Assembly (NCBI GenBank): GCA_017794705.1
Contig: CP051235.1
Span: 807,010 to 871,009, forward strand
Length of the DNA stretch: 64,000 nucleotides
From: Devosia sp.
Lineage (GTDB): Bacteria > Pseudomonadota > Alphaproteobacteria > Rhizobiales > Devosiaceae
Direction: 5' to 3'
In this document: piece by piece, positions 26,765-34,142 of the stretch
Numbering within the stretch: the stretch's first letter is position 1
Layout: the number at the start of each line of letters is the position of its first letter
Position numbers and translations under genes: made by a program
Notes under the pieces: model-generated
The model's input: only the letters and a program-made list of their open reading frames with translations
What the model was told of the DNA's origin: nothing
Database searches by the model: none

Positions 26765-27202
26765 TCAAAGCGCCGCCAGTTCAGCGTTGATGCGTTCCTG
26801 CGCCTTGCGTGGCAGGCCGCCGTCGGCAAGGTCCGCAAGGTTGGCGGGGTCATCGCCGACGACGACGACGGCGACCATGCCCATGGCCAGATGCGGCAGG
26901 CACTTGATGCCGTAGGCGCCCCCAACGTTGAATGTCACGCTCACGTCCTCACCCATGGCGCCGCGGAAAGGTTCCGCGCCTTCGGGGATCAGGTTGTTGA
27001 TGGTTTCAGCATTGTGGCCCGGGTCCGTGGCCACGAAATGTACCGTGTCACCGGGCTGGATCTGAACCAGAGCCGGCTCAAATACCATCAGACCCGCTTC
27101 GCCGCGATTGAGCATCTTGACCTCGAAATCCGCGGCCTCTGCCACACCTGCGAGCGCCATCGCGGCGATCAGGGCAGTTGCGGCGGTTTTCATCATACGC
27201 AT
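26765..27202 (-). CDS. Pseudoazurin (type I blue copper electron carrier)
   Basis: A 145-residue periplasmic cupredoxin with a signal peptide (cleavage near VAEAA-DFE). The copper ligands are visible: His in TDPGHNAET, Cys and His in YGIKCLPHLAMGM, and Met in the same loop. Pseudoazurin passes electrons to copper nitrite reductase, and here it is divergent from nirK, which supports that role. ATG 27202 has AGGAG upstream. Confidence 0.93.
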   Translation of the reverse strand: MRMMKTAATALIAAMALAGVAEAADFEVKMLNRGEAGLMVFEPALVQIQPGDTVHFVATDPGHNAETINNLIPEGAEPFRGAMGEDVSVTFNVGGAYGIKCLPHLAMGMVAVVVVGDDPANLADLADGGLPRKAQERINAELAAL

Positions 27203-27286
27203 TGTTCTTCTCCTTTGCGTTTCATCCGAACCGGCCAGGTCGGCGGTTCAGTCGGGTCGCTTCTAGGCGCCGCCAGATGCCGCGTC

Positions 27287-27302
27287 TTTGACCTATCGCA
27301 AA
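27287..27302 (+). promoter_or_regulatory. Candidate FNR/NnrR-type box upstream of nirK
   Basis: TTTGACCTATCGCAAA contains TTGAC-N4-CGCAA, a mix of the FNR/FixK half (TTGAY) and the NnrR half (CGCAA). It lies between divergent pseudoazurin and nirK, about 130 bases before the nirK start. The related perfect box at 30567-30584 strengthens it. Confidence 0.5.
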
Positions 27303-27433
27303 TAGAAATCCGTCCGGCCCGGAACATTCGCCGGGCGTTTGTTCTGGATCAAAGAAGGATGTCCGGAGTGAGTCTATTGGTCCTGCCGTGAAACGAACCG
27401 AAAGACGGCTCGCGCAGCTCAAGGAGCAAGACT

Positions 27434-28546
27434 ATGAACAAGCAATTTCTAATCTTCCGGCGTCCGAGACTTGCAAAGGTCTTTGCCGCTGCAGCCATTA
27501 CGGCCGCATTTTCGGGTGCCATGCCCGGGCTTGCACAGGATCTGAGCCAACTTGAGCGCGTATCTGTCGATCTGGTGGCGCCCCCATTTGTGCATGCCCA
27601 CGAACAGGCGACCAGCGCCGAACCCAGGATCGTCGAATTCGAACTGGTGATCGAGGAAAAGAAGCTGGTCATCGACGACTATGGCACGACGGTGCAGGCC
27701 ATGACATTCGGTGGTTCGGTCCCGGGTCCGTTGATGGTTGTGCATGAGGGCGACTATGTCGAACTCACGCTGATCAACCCCGAAACCAACACGCTTCTGC
27801 ACAATATCGACTTTCACGCTGCGACCGGCGCCCTTGGCGGCGGTGCACTGACCGAAGTTGCGCCGGGCGAACAGGTGGTGCTGCGCTTCAAGGCGACCCG
27901 CGCCGGCGTGTTCGTCTATCACTGCGCCCCGGGCGGCCCGATGATCCCCTGGCACGTGGTGTCGGGCATGAACGGAGCCATCATGGTGCTGCCGCGTGAG
28001 GGGCTGAGCGACCAGAGCGGCAATCCTGTCACCTACGACAAGGTCTACTATATTGGCGAACAGGACTTCTACATCCCCAAGGATGAAAACGGCGACTACA
28101 TGGAGTTCGACAGCCCGGGTGAAGGCTATGCCGACATGCTGGACGTCATGCTGACCCTGACCCCGACCCATGAAGTGTTCAATGGTGCGGTGGGTGCCCT
28201 GACCGGGGACAATGCCCTGACCGCTGAAGTCGGCGAAACGGTGCTGTTCGTTCATTCGCAGGCGAACAGGGACACCCGGCCGCATCTGATCGGCGGCCAT
28301 GGCGACCTTGTCTGGGAAACCGGCAAATTCCACAATGTTCCTGAAGTGGACCTTGAGACCTGGTTCATCCGCGGTGGTTCGGCGGGGGCGGCGCTCTACA
28401 CATTCCTGCAGCCGGGGCTCTATGCCTATGTCAACCACAACCTGATCGAAGCCGTGGAGCTTGGCGCGACCGCACACGTCACGGTCGAAGGTGAATGGGA
28501 CGACGACCTGATGACCCAGGTCATGGCACCCACCCCAATCGAATAG
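27434..28546 (+). CDS. nirK: Copper-containing nitrite reductase
   Basis: A 370-residue periplasmic enzyme that reduces nitrite to nitric oxide. The signal peptide carries RRPRLAK before the hydrophobic stretch, so export may be Tat-dependent. Type 1 copper ligands are His123, Cys164, His174 and Met179 ([26 protein letters not shown]). Type 2 copper ligands His128 and His163 are in the same blocks, and the third His should be in the C-terminal domain. The one-residue-longer [10 protein letters not shown] linker resembles rhizobial class I enzymes. AAGGAG lies seven bases before the ATG. It is followed by nirV after a hairpin. Confidence 0.97.
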   Translation: MNKQFLIFRRPRLAKVFAAAAITAAFSGAMPGLAQDLSQLERVSVDLVAPPFVHAHEQATSAEPRIVEFELVIEEKKLVIDDYGTTVQAMTFGGSVPGPLMVVHEGDYVELTLINPETNTLLHNIDFHAATGALGGGALTEVAPGEQVVLRFKATRAGVFVYHCAPGGPMIPWHVVSGMNGAIMVLPREGLSDQSGNPVTYDKVYYIGEQDFYIPKDENGDYMEFDSPGEGYADMLDVMLTLTPTHEVFNGAVGALTGDNALTAEVGETVLFVHSQANRDTRPHLIGGHGDLVWETGKFHNVPEVDLETWFIRGGSAGAALYTFLQPGLYAYVNHNLIEAVELGATAHVTVEGEWDDDLMTQVMAPTPIE

Positions 28547-28564
28547 GGATAGTCTTGTGCCTTT

Positions 28565-28595
28565 GCCCGCCGCGCCTCAAGAAGGTGCGGCGGGC
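28565..28595 (+). terminator. Hairpin between nirK and nirV (attenuator or partial terminator)
   Basis: GCCCGCCGC (28565-28573), 13-base loop, GCGGCGGGC (28587-28595), followed by CCTTTTC. It is a strong 9-bp stem with a short T-run and lies 20 bases before nirV. It would let nirK be made in excess over nirV and protect the nirK mRNA end. Confidence 0.6.
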
Positions 28596-28614
28596 CCTTT
28601 TCAAGGAGCGCGAC

Positions 28615-29559
28615 GTGAGCATCACCCTCAAGCAGTTCAATGCCGGTCACCTCGCCCTGCCGCTCCTGATTTTGGCCGGTGAGACCGCATTGATCGCCAA
28701 CCTGGCCGGCGTGGAGTTCGATCCAACCCAGGCATTTGGACATTCAGCTCCCACAAATGCCGCCACTCTCGCGCCAGAAACCGTGACGGTGCCGCCCCGT
28801 GTCTTTGAATACCGGCCCTCCGGCGTGTTTCTCGTTGACGGACGGGAAAGCGATGCGGCGCTCAGGCAGGGTGAACTGGCCCAACCACTCAGCATCATGC
28901 GCAATCAGGTCAGCGAGGCAGACTTTGCCGCCTGCGTTTCGGCCGGAGCCTGTGAACCGGCTGACATTCGCTGGACCGCGACAGATGCGGACCGGCCGGC
29001 GACCGGAGTGAGCCATGATGATGCCTCCGATTATGCCGAATGGCTGACCGCACAAACGGGCCAGATTTGGCGCCTTCCCACCGATCTGGAGTGGGTTGCG
29101 GCCGCCGGGACGCGAGCGCGAGACGATGCGATCGGCACCCAAGGCGATGCCAGCAATGGCTCGGCGCGCTGGCTTCAGGCCTACGCGCTGCAAAGTGAAG
29201 CGCGGGCGGCGGATGGTCCACCGCAACCCACCGGGCATTTCGGCGCCAACGAATTCGGCCTGAACGATCTGTCAGGCAATGTCTGGGAATGGACGGAGAC
29301 CTGTTTCAGCCGCACGCGGCTTTCGGCCGACGGCGAAACCCTGTCGGTCCTGGAGACATGCGGCGCCCGCGTGGTTCAGGGCCTGCACCGCACCTACATT
29401 TCAACCTTCATTCGCGATGCCAAGGCTGGCGGCTGCGCGGTTGGCGCGCCGCCAACTCACCTCGGGTTCAGGCTGGTGCAGGAGCAGCCCCAGGGCGTGG
29501 TGGAACGAATTGAGGACTGGCTCAGCGCGGCGAATAGCATGTTGTTGCCCGGTCATTGA
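28615..29559 (+). CDS. nirV: NirV-like formylglycine-generating-enzyme/sulfatase-modifying-factor family protein
   Basis: A 314-residue protein with an N-terminal hydrophobic export segment (LALPLLILAGETALIANLAG) and a C-terminal FGE/SUMF1-like domain: SDYAEWLTAQTGQIWRLPTD, EWVAAAGTRARDD, FGLNDLSGNVWEWTETCF and LGFRLV. NirV-type proteins are encoded next to nirK in many denitrifiers; their exact role in nitrite reductase maturation is not established. GTG 28615 has AAGGAG six bases upstream; the frame opens 40 codons earlier but that part overlaps the nirK stop and hairpin. Confidence 0.85.
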   Translation: MSITLKQFNAGHLALPLLILAGETALIANLAGVEFDPTQAFGHSAPTNAATLAPETVTVPPRVFEYRPSGVFLVDGRESDAALRQGELAQPLSIMRNQVSEADFAACVSAGACEPADIRWTATDADRPATGVSHDDASDYAEWLTAQTGQIWRLPTDLEWVAAAGTRARDDAIGTQGDASNGSARWLQAYALQSEARAADGPPQPTGHFGANEFGLNDLSGNVWEWTETCFSRTRLSADGETLSVLETCGARVVQGLHRTYISTFIRDAKAGGCAVGAPPTHLGFRLVQEQPQGVVERIEDWLSAANSMLLPGH

Positions 29560-29598
29560 GCCAGCGTTAGTGTGCGGCGCCAACACGGAGCCGCATGC

Positions 29599-30300
29599 AT
29601 GCCGCAACTGGATCGCAGCCTCATCAGGTCTTTTTCGCTGTTCGAGAATCTCGGCGACGACCAGCTGGACGCCGTGCTGGCAGCGGCCAGTACTCGGCGC
29701 ATGCTGCAGGGCCAGACGGTATTCGAGCAGGGTCAGGTGGCAGACGAATTCTTCGTGCTGTTGCACGGGCGGTTGAGGGTCAGCCGGGTGACGCCTGAAG
29801 GGCAGCAGACCATGGTACGCGTGGTCAATCCGGGCGACCTTTTCGGCATCGCCAAGGCGCTGCAGCGGCCGGATTATCCAGGCACGGCCATTGCCGCAGT
29901 GGAAAGCCTGCTGCTGGTCTGGCCCATGTCGGCCTGGGAAGAGATGGTGGAGCACAATCCGGCGATGGCCGTGAACGCCATGCAGACGGTGGGCCAGCGG
30001 CTGCAGGAAGCGCACACGCGCATCATCGAAATGTCCACCGAAGATGTCGAAAGAAGGGTGGCCCATGCCGTGCTGCGGCTTGTCCAGCAGTCTGGCCGGA
30101 AGGTAGATGGCGGCATCGCCATTGACTTCCCGATCACGCGGCAGGACGTGGCGGAAATGACCGCCACTACCCTGCACACGGTGTCGCGGATTTTCAGCGG
30201 TTGGGAAGATGAAGGTCTGGTCGAGGGTGGAAGGCAGAAGCTGACCGTGCTCGACCCGCACAGGCTGATGCTGCGGGCCGAAGGGCGCGACAAGGGCTAG
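29599..30300 (+). CDS. nnrR: Crp/Fnr-family nitric-oxide regulator (NnrR/DNR-like)
   Basis: A 233-residue regulator with an N-terminal cyclic-nucleotide-binding-like beta-roll (about residues 15-130), a dimer helix, and a C-terminal winged HTH with ITRQDVAEMTATTLHTVSRIFSGWEDEGLV. It lacks the N-terminal cysteines of FNR/FixK oxygen sensors, as do the nitric-oxide-responsive NnrR/DNR proteins. It would activate nirK and nnrS through the boxes at 27287 and 30567. ATG 29599 has GGAG eight bases upstream. Its stop overlaps the convergent DUF1858 gene by four bases. Confidence 0.88.
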   Translation: MPQLDRSLIRSFSLFENLGDDQLDAVLAAASTRRMLQGQTVFEQGQVADEFFVLLHGRLRVSRVTPEGQQTMVRVVNPGDLFGIAKALQRPDYPGTAIAAVESLLLVWPMSAWEEMVEHNPAMAVNAMQTVGQRLQEAHTRIIEMSTEDVERRVAHAVLRLVQQSGRKVDGGIAIDFPITRQDVAEMTATTLHTVSRIFSGWEDEGLVEGGRQKLTVLDPHRLMLRAEGRDKG

Positions 30301-30515
30301 GCGCGCAACTCCGCATGGATGAAACGTGTGATTTCGCTCCGAAGCACGTCCAGATCAATGTCGTGTTCGAATGCTGCATGTTCCAGTCGGTGAAATCCAC
30401 CGATCGGGCATCCGACGCAGAGCATGCCGCGATCCAGAAACACCCGGACCGTTGAGGGCCAGAAGTGCATGATCTCGTTGACGGTCATGTCATCAAGGTC
30501 GGTGTCGGACGGCAT
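30297..30515 (-). CDS. DUF1858-domain protein (ScdA-N/hybrid-cluster-associated type)
   Basis: A 72-residue protein consisting of one DUF1858 domain: MTVNEIMHFWPSTVRVFLDR followed by GMLCVGCPIGGF. The CxxC with a Gly-rich follow-up could bind a metal or act in redox chemistry. Such proteins are common beside nitrosative-stress and denitrification genes. ATG 30515 has GGGGAAGAG upstream; the frame reaches back to 30545. It is divergent from nnrS and shares the NnrR-like box with it. Confidence 0.85.
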   Translation of the reverse strand: MPSDTDLDDMTVNEIMHFWPSTVRVFLDRGMLCVGCPIGGFHRLEHAAFEHDIDLDVLRSEITRFIHAELRA

Positions 30516-30566
30516 TCGCTCTTCCCCTTTCCTGCAAGAACCCATCGCACGAAGCTTCGCGGCGTT

Positions 30567-30584
30567 CTTTGCGTCACCGCAAAG
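30567..30584 (+). promoter_or_regulatory. Perfect NnrR-type box between DUF1858 gene and nnrS
   Basis: CTTTGCGTCACCGCAAAG is a palindrome with 7-bp arms around TCAC and contains TTGCG-N4-CGCAA, close to NnrR targets described in alphaproteobacteria. Placed between divergent starts at 30515 and 30633, it can serve both genes. Confidence 0.75.
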
Positions 30585-30632
30585 AGGGCGTGACTGAATG
30601 GGGTTAGTCGGGGATCATCAGGAGTTTCCGTC

Positions 30633-31853
30633 ATGTCCCAGGTCCAACCCGAAGCAATCGCCACAAGACGAGCCGCCATTCCACGCGGTATCAAGACCGA
30701 TGGCTGGCCGTTGTTCAGCTACGGGTTTCGGCCGTTTTTTCTGTGCGCCGGCACCTGGGCGACCTTGTCCTTGGGACTTTGGCTGGGACACCTCATATTG
30801 GGTTGGCCGCTGGCTGCGGACTATGGCGCAGCCAACTGGCACGCGCATGAGTTGCTGTTCGGCTATACTTCGGCGGCACTGGCCGGGTTCATGCTGACCG
30901 CCATTCCTAACTGGACAGGCCGGCTGCCTGTGTCCGGCGGCCCGCTAATGGCACTGGTCGCGCTTTGGGTCGCGGGGCGGATTGCCATGTTGGCCCATGG
31001 GTTCATCGGCACCGTGCCCGCCATAATGATGGAGGCTGCGTTCCTGCCGGTACTCGGCACAATCGCCGCCCGGGAAGTGGGCGCGGGGCAGAACTGGCGG
31101 AATCTCCACGTGGTTCTTGGCGTAGGTCTCCTGACCCTGACGAATGCGTTATTTCACTTCAGAGCAGTCAGTGCAGAGGGCACCGGGCTTGCCTATCGCG
31201 CCGCCATCGGTGTCTGGCTGATGTTGATCATGCTGATTGGTGGGCGCCTGGCGGTGAGCTTCACCCACAACTGGCTGGCACGCCAAGGCTTTTCGGATAT
31301 GCCGAAGTCCTTCGGCAGGTTCGACCGGCTGACGATCTTGCTCACCTTGGCCGGGCTTGGAATTTGGGTGGTGTGGCCCGACAATGCCGCAACGGCCACG
31401 GCACTTGCAGTCGCGGGCAGTCTGCAAGTCATCCGATTTCTGCGCTGGCGCGGCTGGCTGGCATGGCGTGAACCGCTTGTGTGGGTGCTGCACACTTCCT
31501 ACGCCTTCATTCCGTTGGGCCTGTTTGGGCTGGCCGGAGCGGCCAACGGTTGGCTGGGAGAGGTTTCCGCTCTTCACCTGCTGACGGCGGGGGCCATCGG
31601 CAGCATGACGCTGGCGGTGATGACGCGGGTCACACGCGGACACACCGGCAGACGCCTGCAAGCGTCGGCAGTGACGCTGATTTCCTACGTCAGCCTGGCG
31701 CTGGCGGCGTTGCTCCGTCCCCTCGCCGACCTGTTGCCTGATCATTACGACGTGCTGGTTTCGGCCAGCGGGCTGTTGTGGCTCCTGACCTTTCTGCTTT
31801 TTCTTGGTGAGCATGGACCCATGCTGCTGATGCGGCGTCATCAGGCGGCGTGA
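30633..31853 (+). CDS. nnrS: NnrS-family haem/copper membrane protein
   Basis: A 406-residue inner-membrane protein with about twelve hydrophobic segments and the family signatures LFSYGFRPFFL, ANWHAHELLFGYTSAALAGFMLTAIPNWTG and MTLAVMTRVTRGHTGR. NnrS is controlled by NnrR in denitrifiers and protects against nitrosative stress; its chemistry is not firmly known. AGGAG lies eight bases before the ATG. No nitric oxide reductase gene is in the window. Confidence 0.92.
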   Translation: MSQVQPEAIATRRAAIPRGIKTDGWPLFSYGFRPFFLCAGTWATLSLGLWLGHLILGWPLAADYGAANWHAHELLFGYTSAALAGFMLTAIPNWTGRLPVSGGPLMALVALWVAGRIAMLAHGFIGTVPAIMMEAAFLPVLGTIAAREVGAGQNWRNLHVVLGVGLLTLTNALFHFRAVSAEGTGLAYRAAIGVWLMLIMLIGGRLAVSFTHNWLARQGFSDMPKSFGRFDRLTILLTLAGLGIWVVWPDNAATATALAVAGSLQVIRFLRWRGWLAWREPLVWVLHTSYAFIPLGLFGLAGAANGWLGEVSALHLLTAGAIGSMTLAVMTRVTRGHTGRRLQASAVTLISYVSLALAALLRPLADLLPDHYDVLVSASGLLWLLTFLLFLGEHGPMLLMRRHQAA

Positions 31854-31950
31854 GGATCAGGTCGACCGGTAAATTTCAGATGATGTGCCGCCGCTGTTGA
31901 TATCGCACCTTCCAGCCGGTTAGTGATGGATGCTCCATTGCAGGCCCTTC

Positions 31951-33579
31951 ATGATCCCCAAGATTTTGCATTTCACATGGGTGAACGAGCGAATACCGCG
32001 GAAGTTTCAGCCCTTTCTTGAGCGCTGGCGGAAAAGTCATCCGGATTGGGAGATCAGGCTGTGGACTGACGCTTCCATGCGGCAAATGATGGCCGAGGAC
32101 TATCCCGACTATCTGGCGCTCTACGACGGGTACGACCGGGGTATCCAGCGTGCCGACGCCTTCCGCTATTTCGTCCTGCACCGGCATGGCGGCGTCTATG
32201 CCGATCTTGATGTCGAGCCACTCAGGCGGATCGATGAGCTTGCCGAGACGAGCAGAATGTTCGTCGGGCTGGAGCCGTGGGACCATGTGGCGGGTGAGCA
32301 TGCAGTCTATACCGGGCTGCCTTATGTTCTTTGCAATGCGTTCATGGGGTCGGAAGCCGGGCACGCCTTCTGGCCCTACGTGTTCGCACATCTGGTGCGG
32401 TGCCAAAGCGACCAGGTGATGATTTCGACCGGACCGTTCTTTTTGTCTGGTGCCGGGCTGATGGCGCCAAAAGAGGTTCGCCCCGACCTGCTGCCGCCCG
32501 AACTCTGGTCGCCACTGCGGCATCACAAAGAGCGCCTGCCCGCAACAGCCAACCCGGAGATGATTGAACAGGCCCGGCAGCGCTTCACCATCCTGAGGCC
32601 GGAAGGCGGGCCCTTCGTTTCACATCTCTGGGAAGGAACCTGGCACAGCAATTGGCGCGGCGCGATCTATTGGGGCCTGCGCCGTGCCGCCGGATGGGGC
32701 GTGTGGAAGGCGCGCCGCAGGCTCAGACCCAATCTTGTGCGTGATGGGGAACTGTTCACCCGGCCCGCGCAAACCTTTGATGATCAGGATCTGATCCTGC
32801 CCGACCCCCTGCCCCGCATCCATATCGCGGTGCCGCTGAAGAACGCCGAACATTACCTGCCACTGGTCAAAGCCAACATTGAATGTTTCGACTATCCGGC
32901 GGAATTGCTCTCGGTGGGTTTCCTGATTTCCGACAGCTCCGATGACACGCTGGGTGCTGCACAACGTTTGAAATCCAGGTGGGTAGACCGGTTCGCAGGC
33001 GTGGAAATCGACCAGTGGGACTTCGGTTATTCGGTGGAACATGAGTTGCGCTCCACTCCGGAGCTGCAGAAACAGCGAAGAGGAATCCTCGGCGCTTGCA
33101 GGACCAGAATGGCGCAACGCGCGGCCGAACTGGCGGACTATTGTTTGTTCCTGGATGCTGATGTCTGTGCGGTGCCGCCGGATGCGATCAAGTCGATGCT
33201 CTCCGCCCGGCGCCATGTGGTGATGGCAAACTGTTTGAAACAGAATGGCCGGACGTTTGACAAGAACGCCTTTGTCCTCGCCCGGAGGCCGACTTTTTCC
33301 TATCTCTACCGGGCCGTCAGCTCAGATGGCACCGTCTATCCATCAGGCCGGGCGGACCACCGTTACTATGTTGATGACCTCAAGTTCCTGCGCATCGCCC
33401 CGCTCGACAGCGTCGGGGGTACCTTGCTCTTGATCGACAATGAGGTGATCCGGGCCGGTGTGGAGTTCACCGCTGAGCCGTACAAATATCATCTGGAAAC
33501 CGAATCCTTCGCCATCATGGCCCGCGACAGGGGTTTTGACGTGTGCGGAATGCCGGATGTGGTGATCCGGCACGTGTGA
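31951..33579 (+). CDS. Two-domain glycosyltransferase: GT32/OCH1-like domain fused to GT62/ANP1-like domain
   Basis: A 542-residue protein with no membrane segment. Residues 1 to about 240 form a DXD-sugar-binding GT32-type domain: MIPKILHFTWVNERIP, WRKSHPDWEIRLWTD, RADAFRYFVLHRHGGVYADLD with the DxD at 85-87. Residues about 290-542 match the ANP1/GT62 family: VPLKNAEHYLP, LISDSSDDTL, LFLDADVCAVPPD (DAD at 402-404), DSVGGTLLLI and ETESFAIMARDRGFDVCGMP (516 onward). In fungi OCH1 and ANP1 are separate Golgi mannosyltransferases acting on the same mannan chain. Here both are in one polypeptide, which suggests consecutive sugar transfers, possibly mannosyl; donor and acceptor are not known. ATG 31930 is an alternative start seven codons upstream. 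Confidence 0.82.
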   Translation: MIPKILHFTWVNERIPRKFQPFLERWRKSHPDWEIRLWTDASMRQMMAEDYPDYLALYDGYDRGIQRADAFRYFVLHRHGGVYADLDVEPLRRIDELAETSRMFVGLEPWDHVAGEHAVYTGLPYVLCNAFMGSEAGHAFWPYVFAHLVRCQSDQVMISTGPFFLSGAGLMAPKEVRPDLLPPELWSPLRHHKERLPATANPEMIEQARQRFTILRPEGGPFVSHLWEGTWHSNWRGAIYWGLRRAAGWGVWKARRRLRPNLVRDGELFTRPAQTFDDQDLILPDPLPRIHIAVPLKNAEHYLPLVKANIECFDYPAELLSVGFLISDSSDDTLGAAQRLKSRWVDRFAGVEIDQWDFGYSVEHELRSTPELQKQRRGILGACRTRMAQRAAELADYCLFLDADVCAVPPDAIKSMLSARRHVVMANCLKQNGRTFDKNAFVLARRPTFSYLYRAVSSDGTVYPSGRADHRYYVDDLKFLRIAPLDSVGGTLLLIDNEVIRAGVEFTAEPYKYHLETESFAIMARDRGFDVCGMPDVVIRHV

Positions 33580-34142
33580 TCCAGTCGGACAATCGAATCC
33601 AGCGACCTGTAGCAAAAAGTCCAAGCCAGCAGTTTCCCCCTGACATCGCACTGGCATGAGGTGTAGGGTGCATCTGCCGGACAGGAATCTCCGGCGACAT
33701 AATCCCGCTGCTACTTAAGTCCTGGTTGAAAGCAATACTGTCTCAAACGGCGGCGTTGGCCGCCCAACGGCGACCCGGCTTGACCATGAGCAGCAGAATG
33801 AACTCCAACGTGCCGTTGCGGCCCAGAACGCGGCGGGAAGTGATCAGTGAAGCGCTGTTTTTGGTCGCAGCGGTGCTGTTCACCGTCAGTTTTTTTGCCG
33901 CAGTCATCGGGTCGATCCTGAGGGTTTTTTGAACGCCAATCGCCCACTTCGGATGCGGCTAAGTCGGTAGATTCCGCCTATTGGGAGAAGGCCGAGGTGC
34001 GCACAACCTGAACAAGATCAGTATTTGTGCGTAGGTGGAAACACCTGGCTGTGGCCCCAATCCCTAGTATTTGCCGCAGGAAAACTCTAAAATTGCAGTC
34101 GAAACCGTGCATTTGCGCGCGTTTTTGAAGCAAGGGGGTCAA
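33580..34142. other. Intergenic region with at most one tiny ORF
   Basis: About 560 bases lie between the glycosyltransferase fusion and the SARP-like regulator. Apart from the small hydrophobic ORF at 33786-33932 I see no RNA gene, strong hairpin or repeat. The last 200 bases should contain the promoter of the regulator, but I find no convincing -35/-10 pair. Confidence 0.4.
33786..33932 (+). CDS. Possible small single-pass membrane protein
   Basis: A 48-residue ORF with a basic N-terminus (RPRTRREVISE) and one long hydrophobic helix (ALFLVAAVLFTVSFFAAVIG) before the last few residues. This charge and helix pattern is typical of genuine small membrane proteins. Against it, no convincing ribosome site precedes ATG 33786 or the ATG at 33798, and I know no homologue. 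The frame is open back to 33726. Confidence 0.35.
   Translation: MSSRMNSNVPLRPRTRREVISEALFLVAAVLFTVSFFAAVIGSILRVF

Noticed and set aside
28495-28614. Longer N-terminus for NirV
   Set aside because: It would overlap the end of nirK and include the hairpin; GTG 28615 has AAGGAG and begins just before the export segment.
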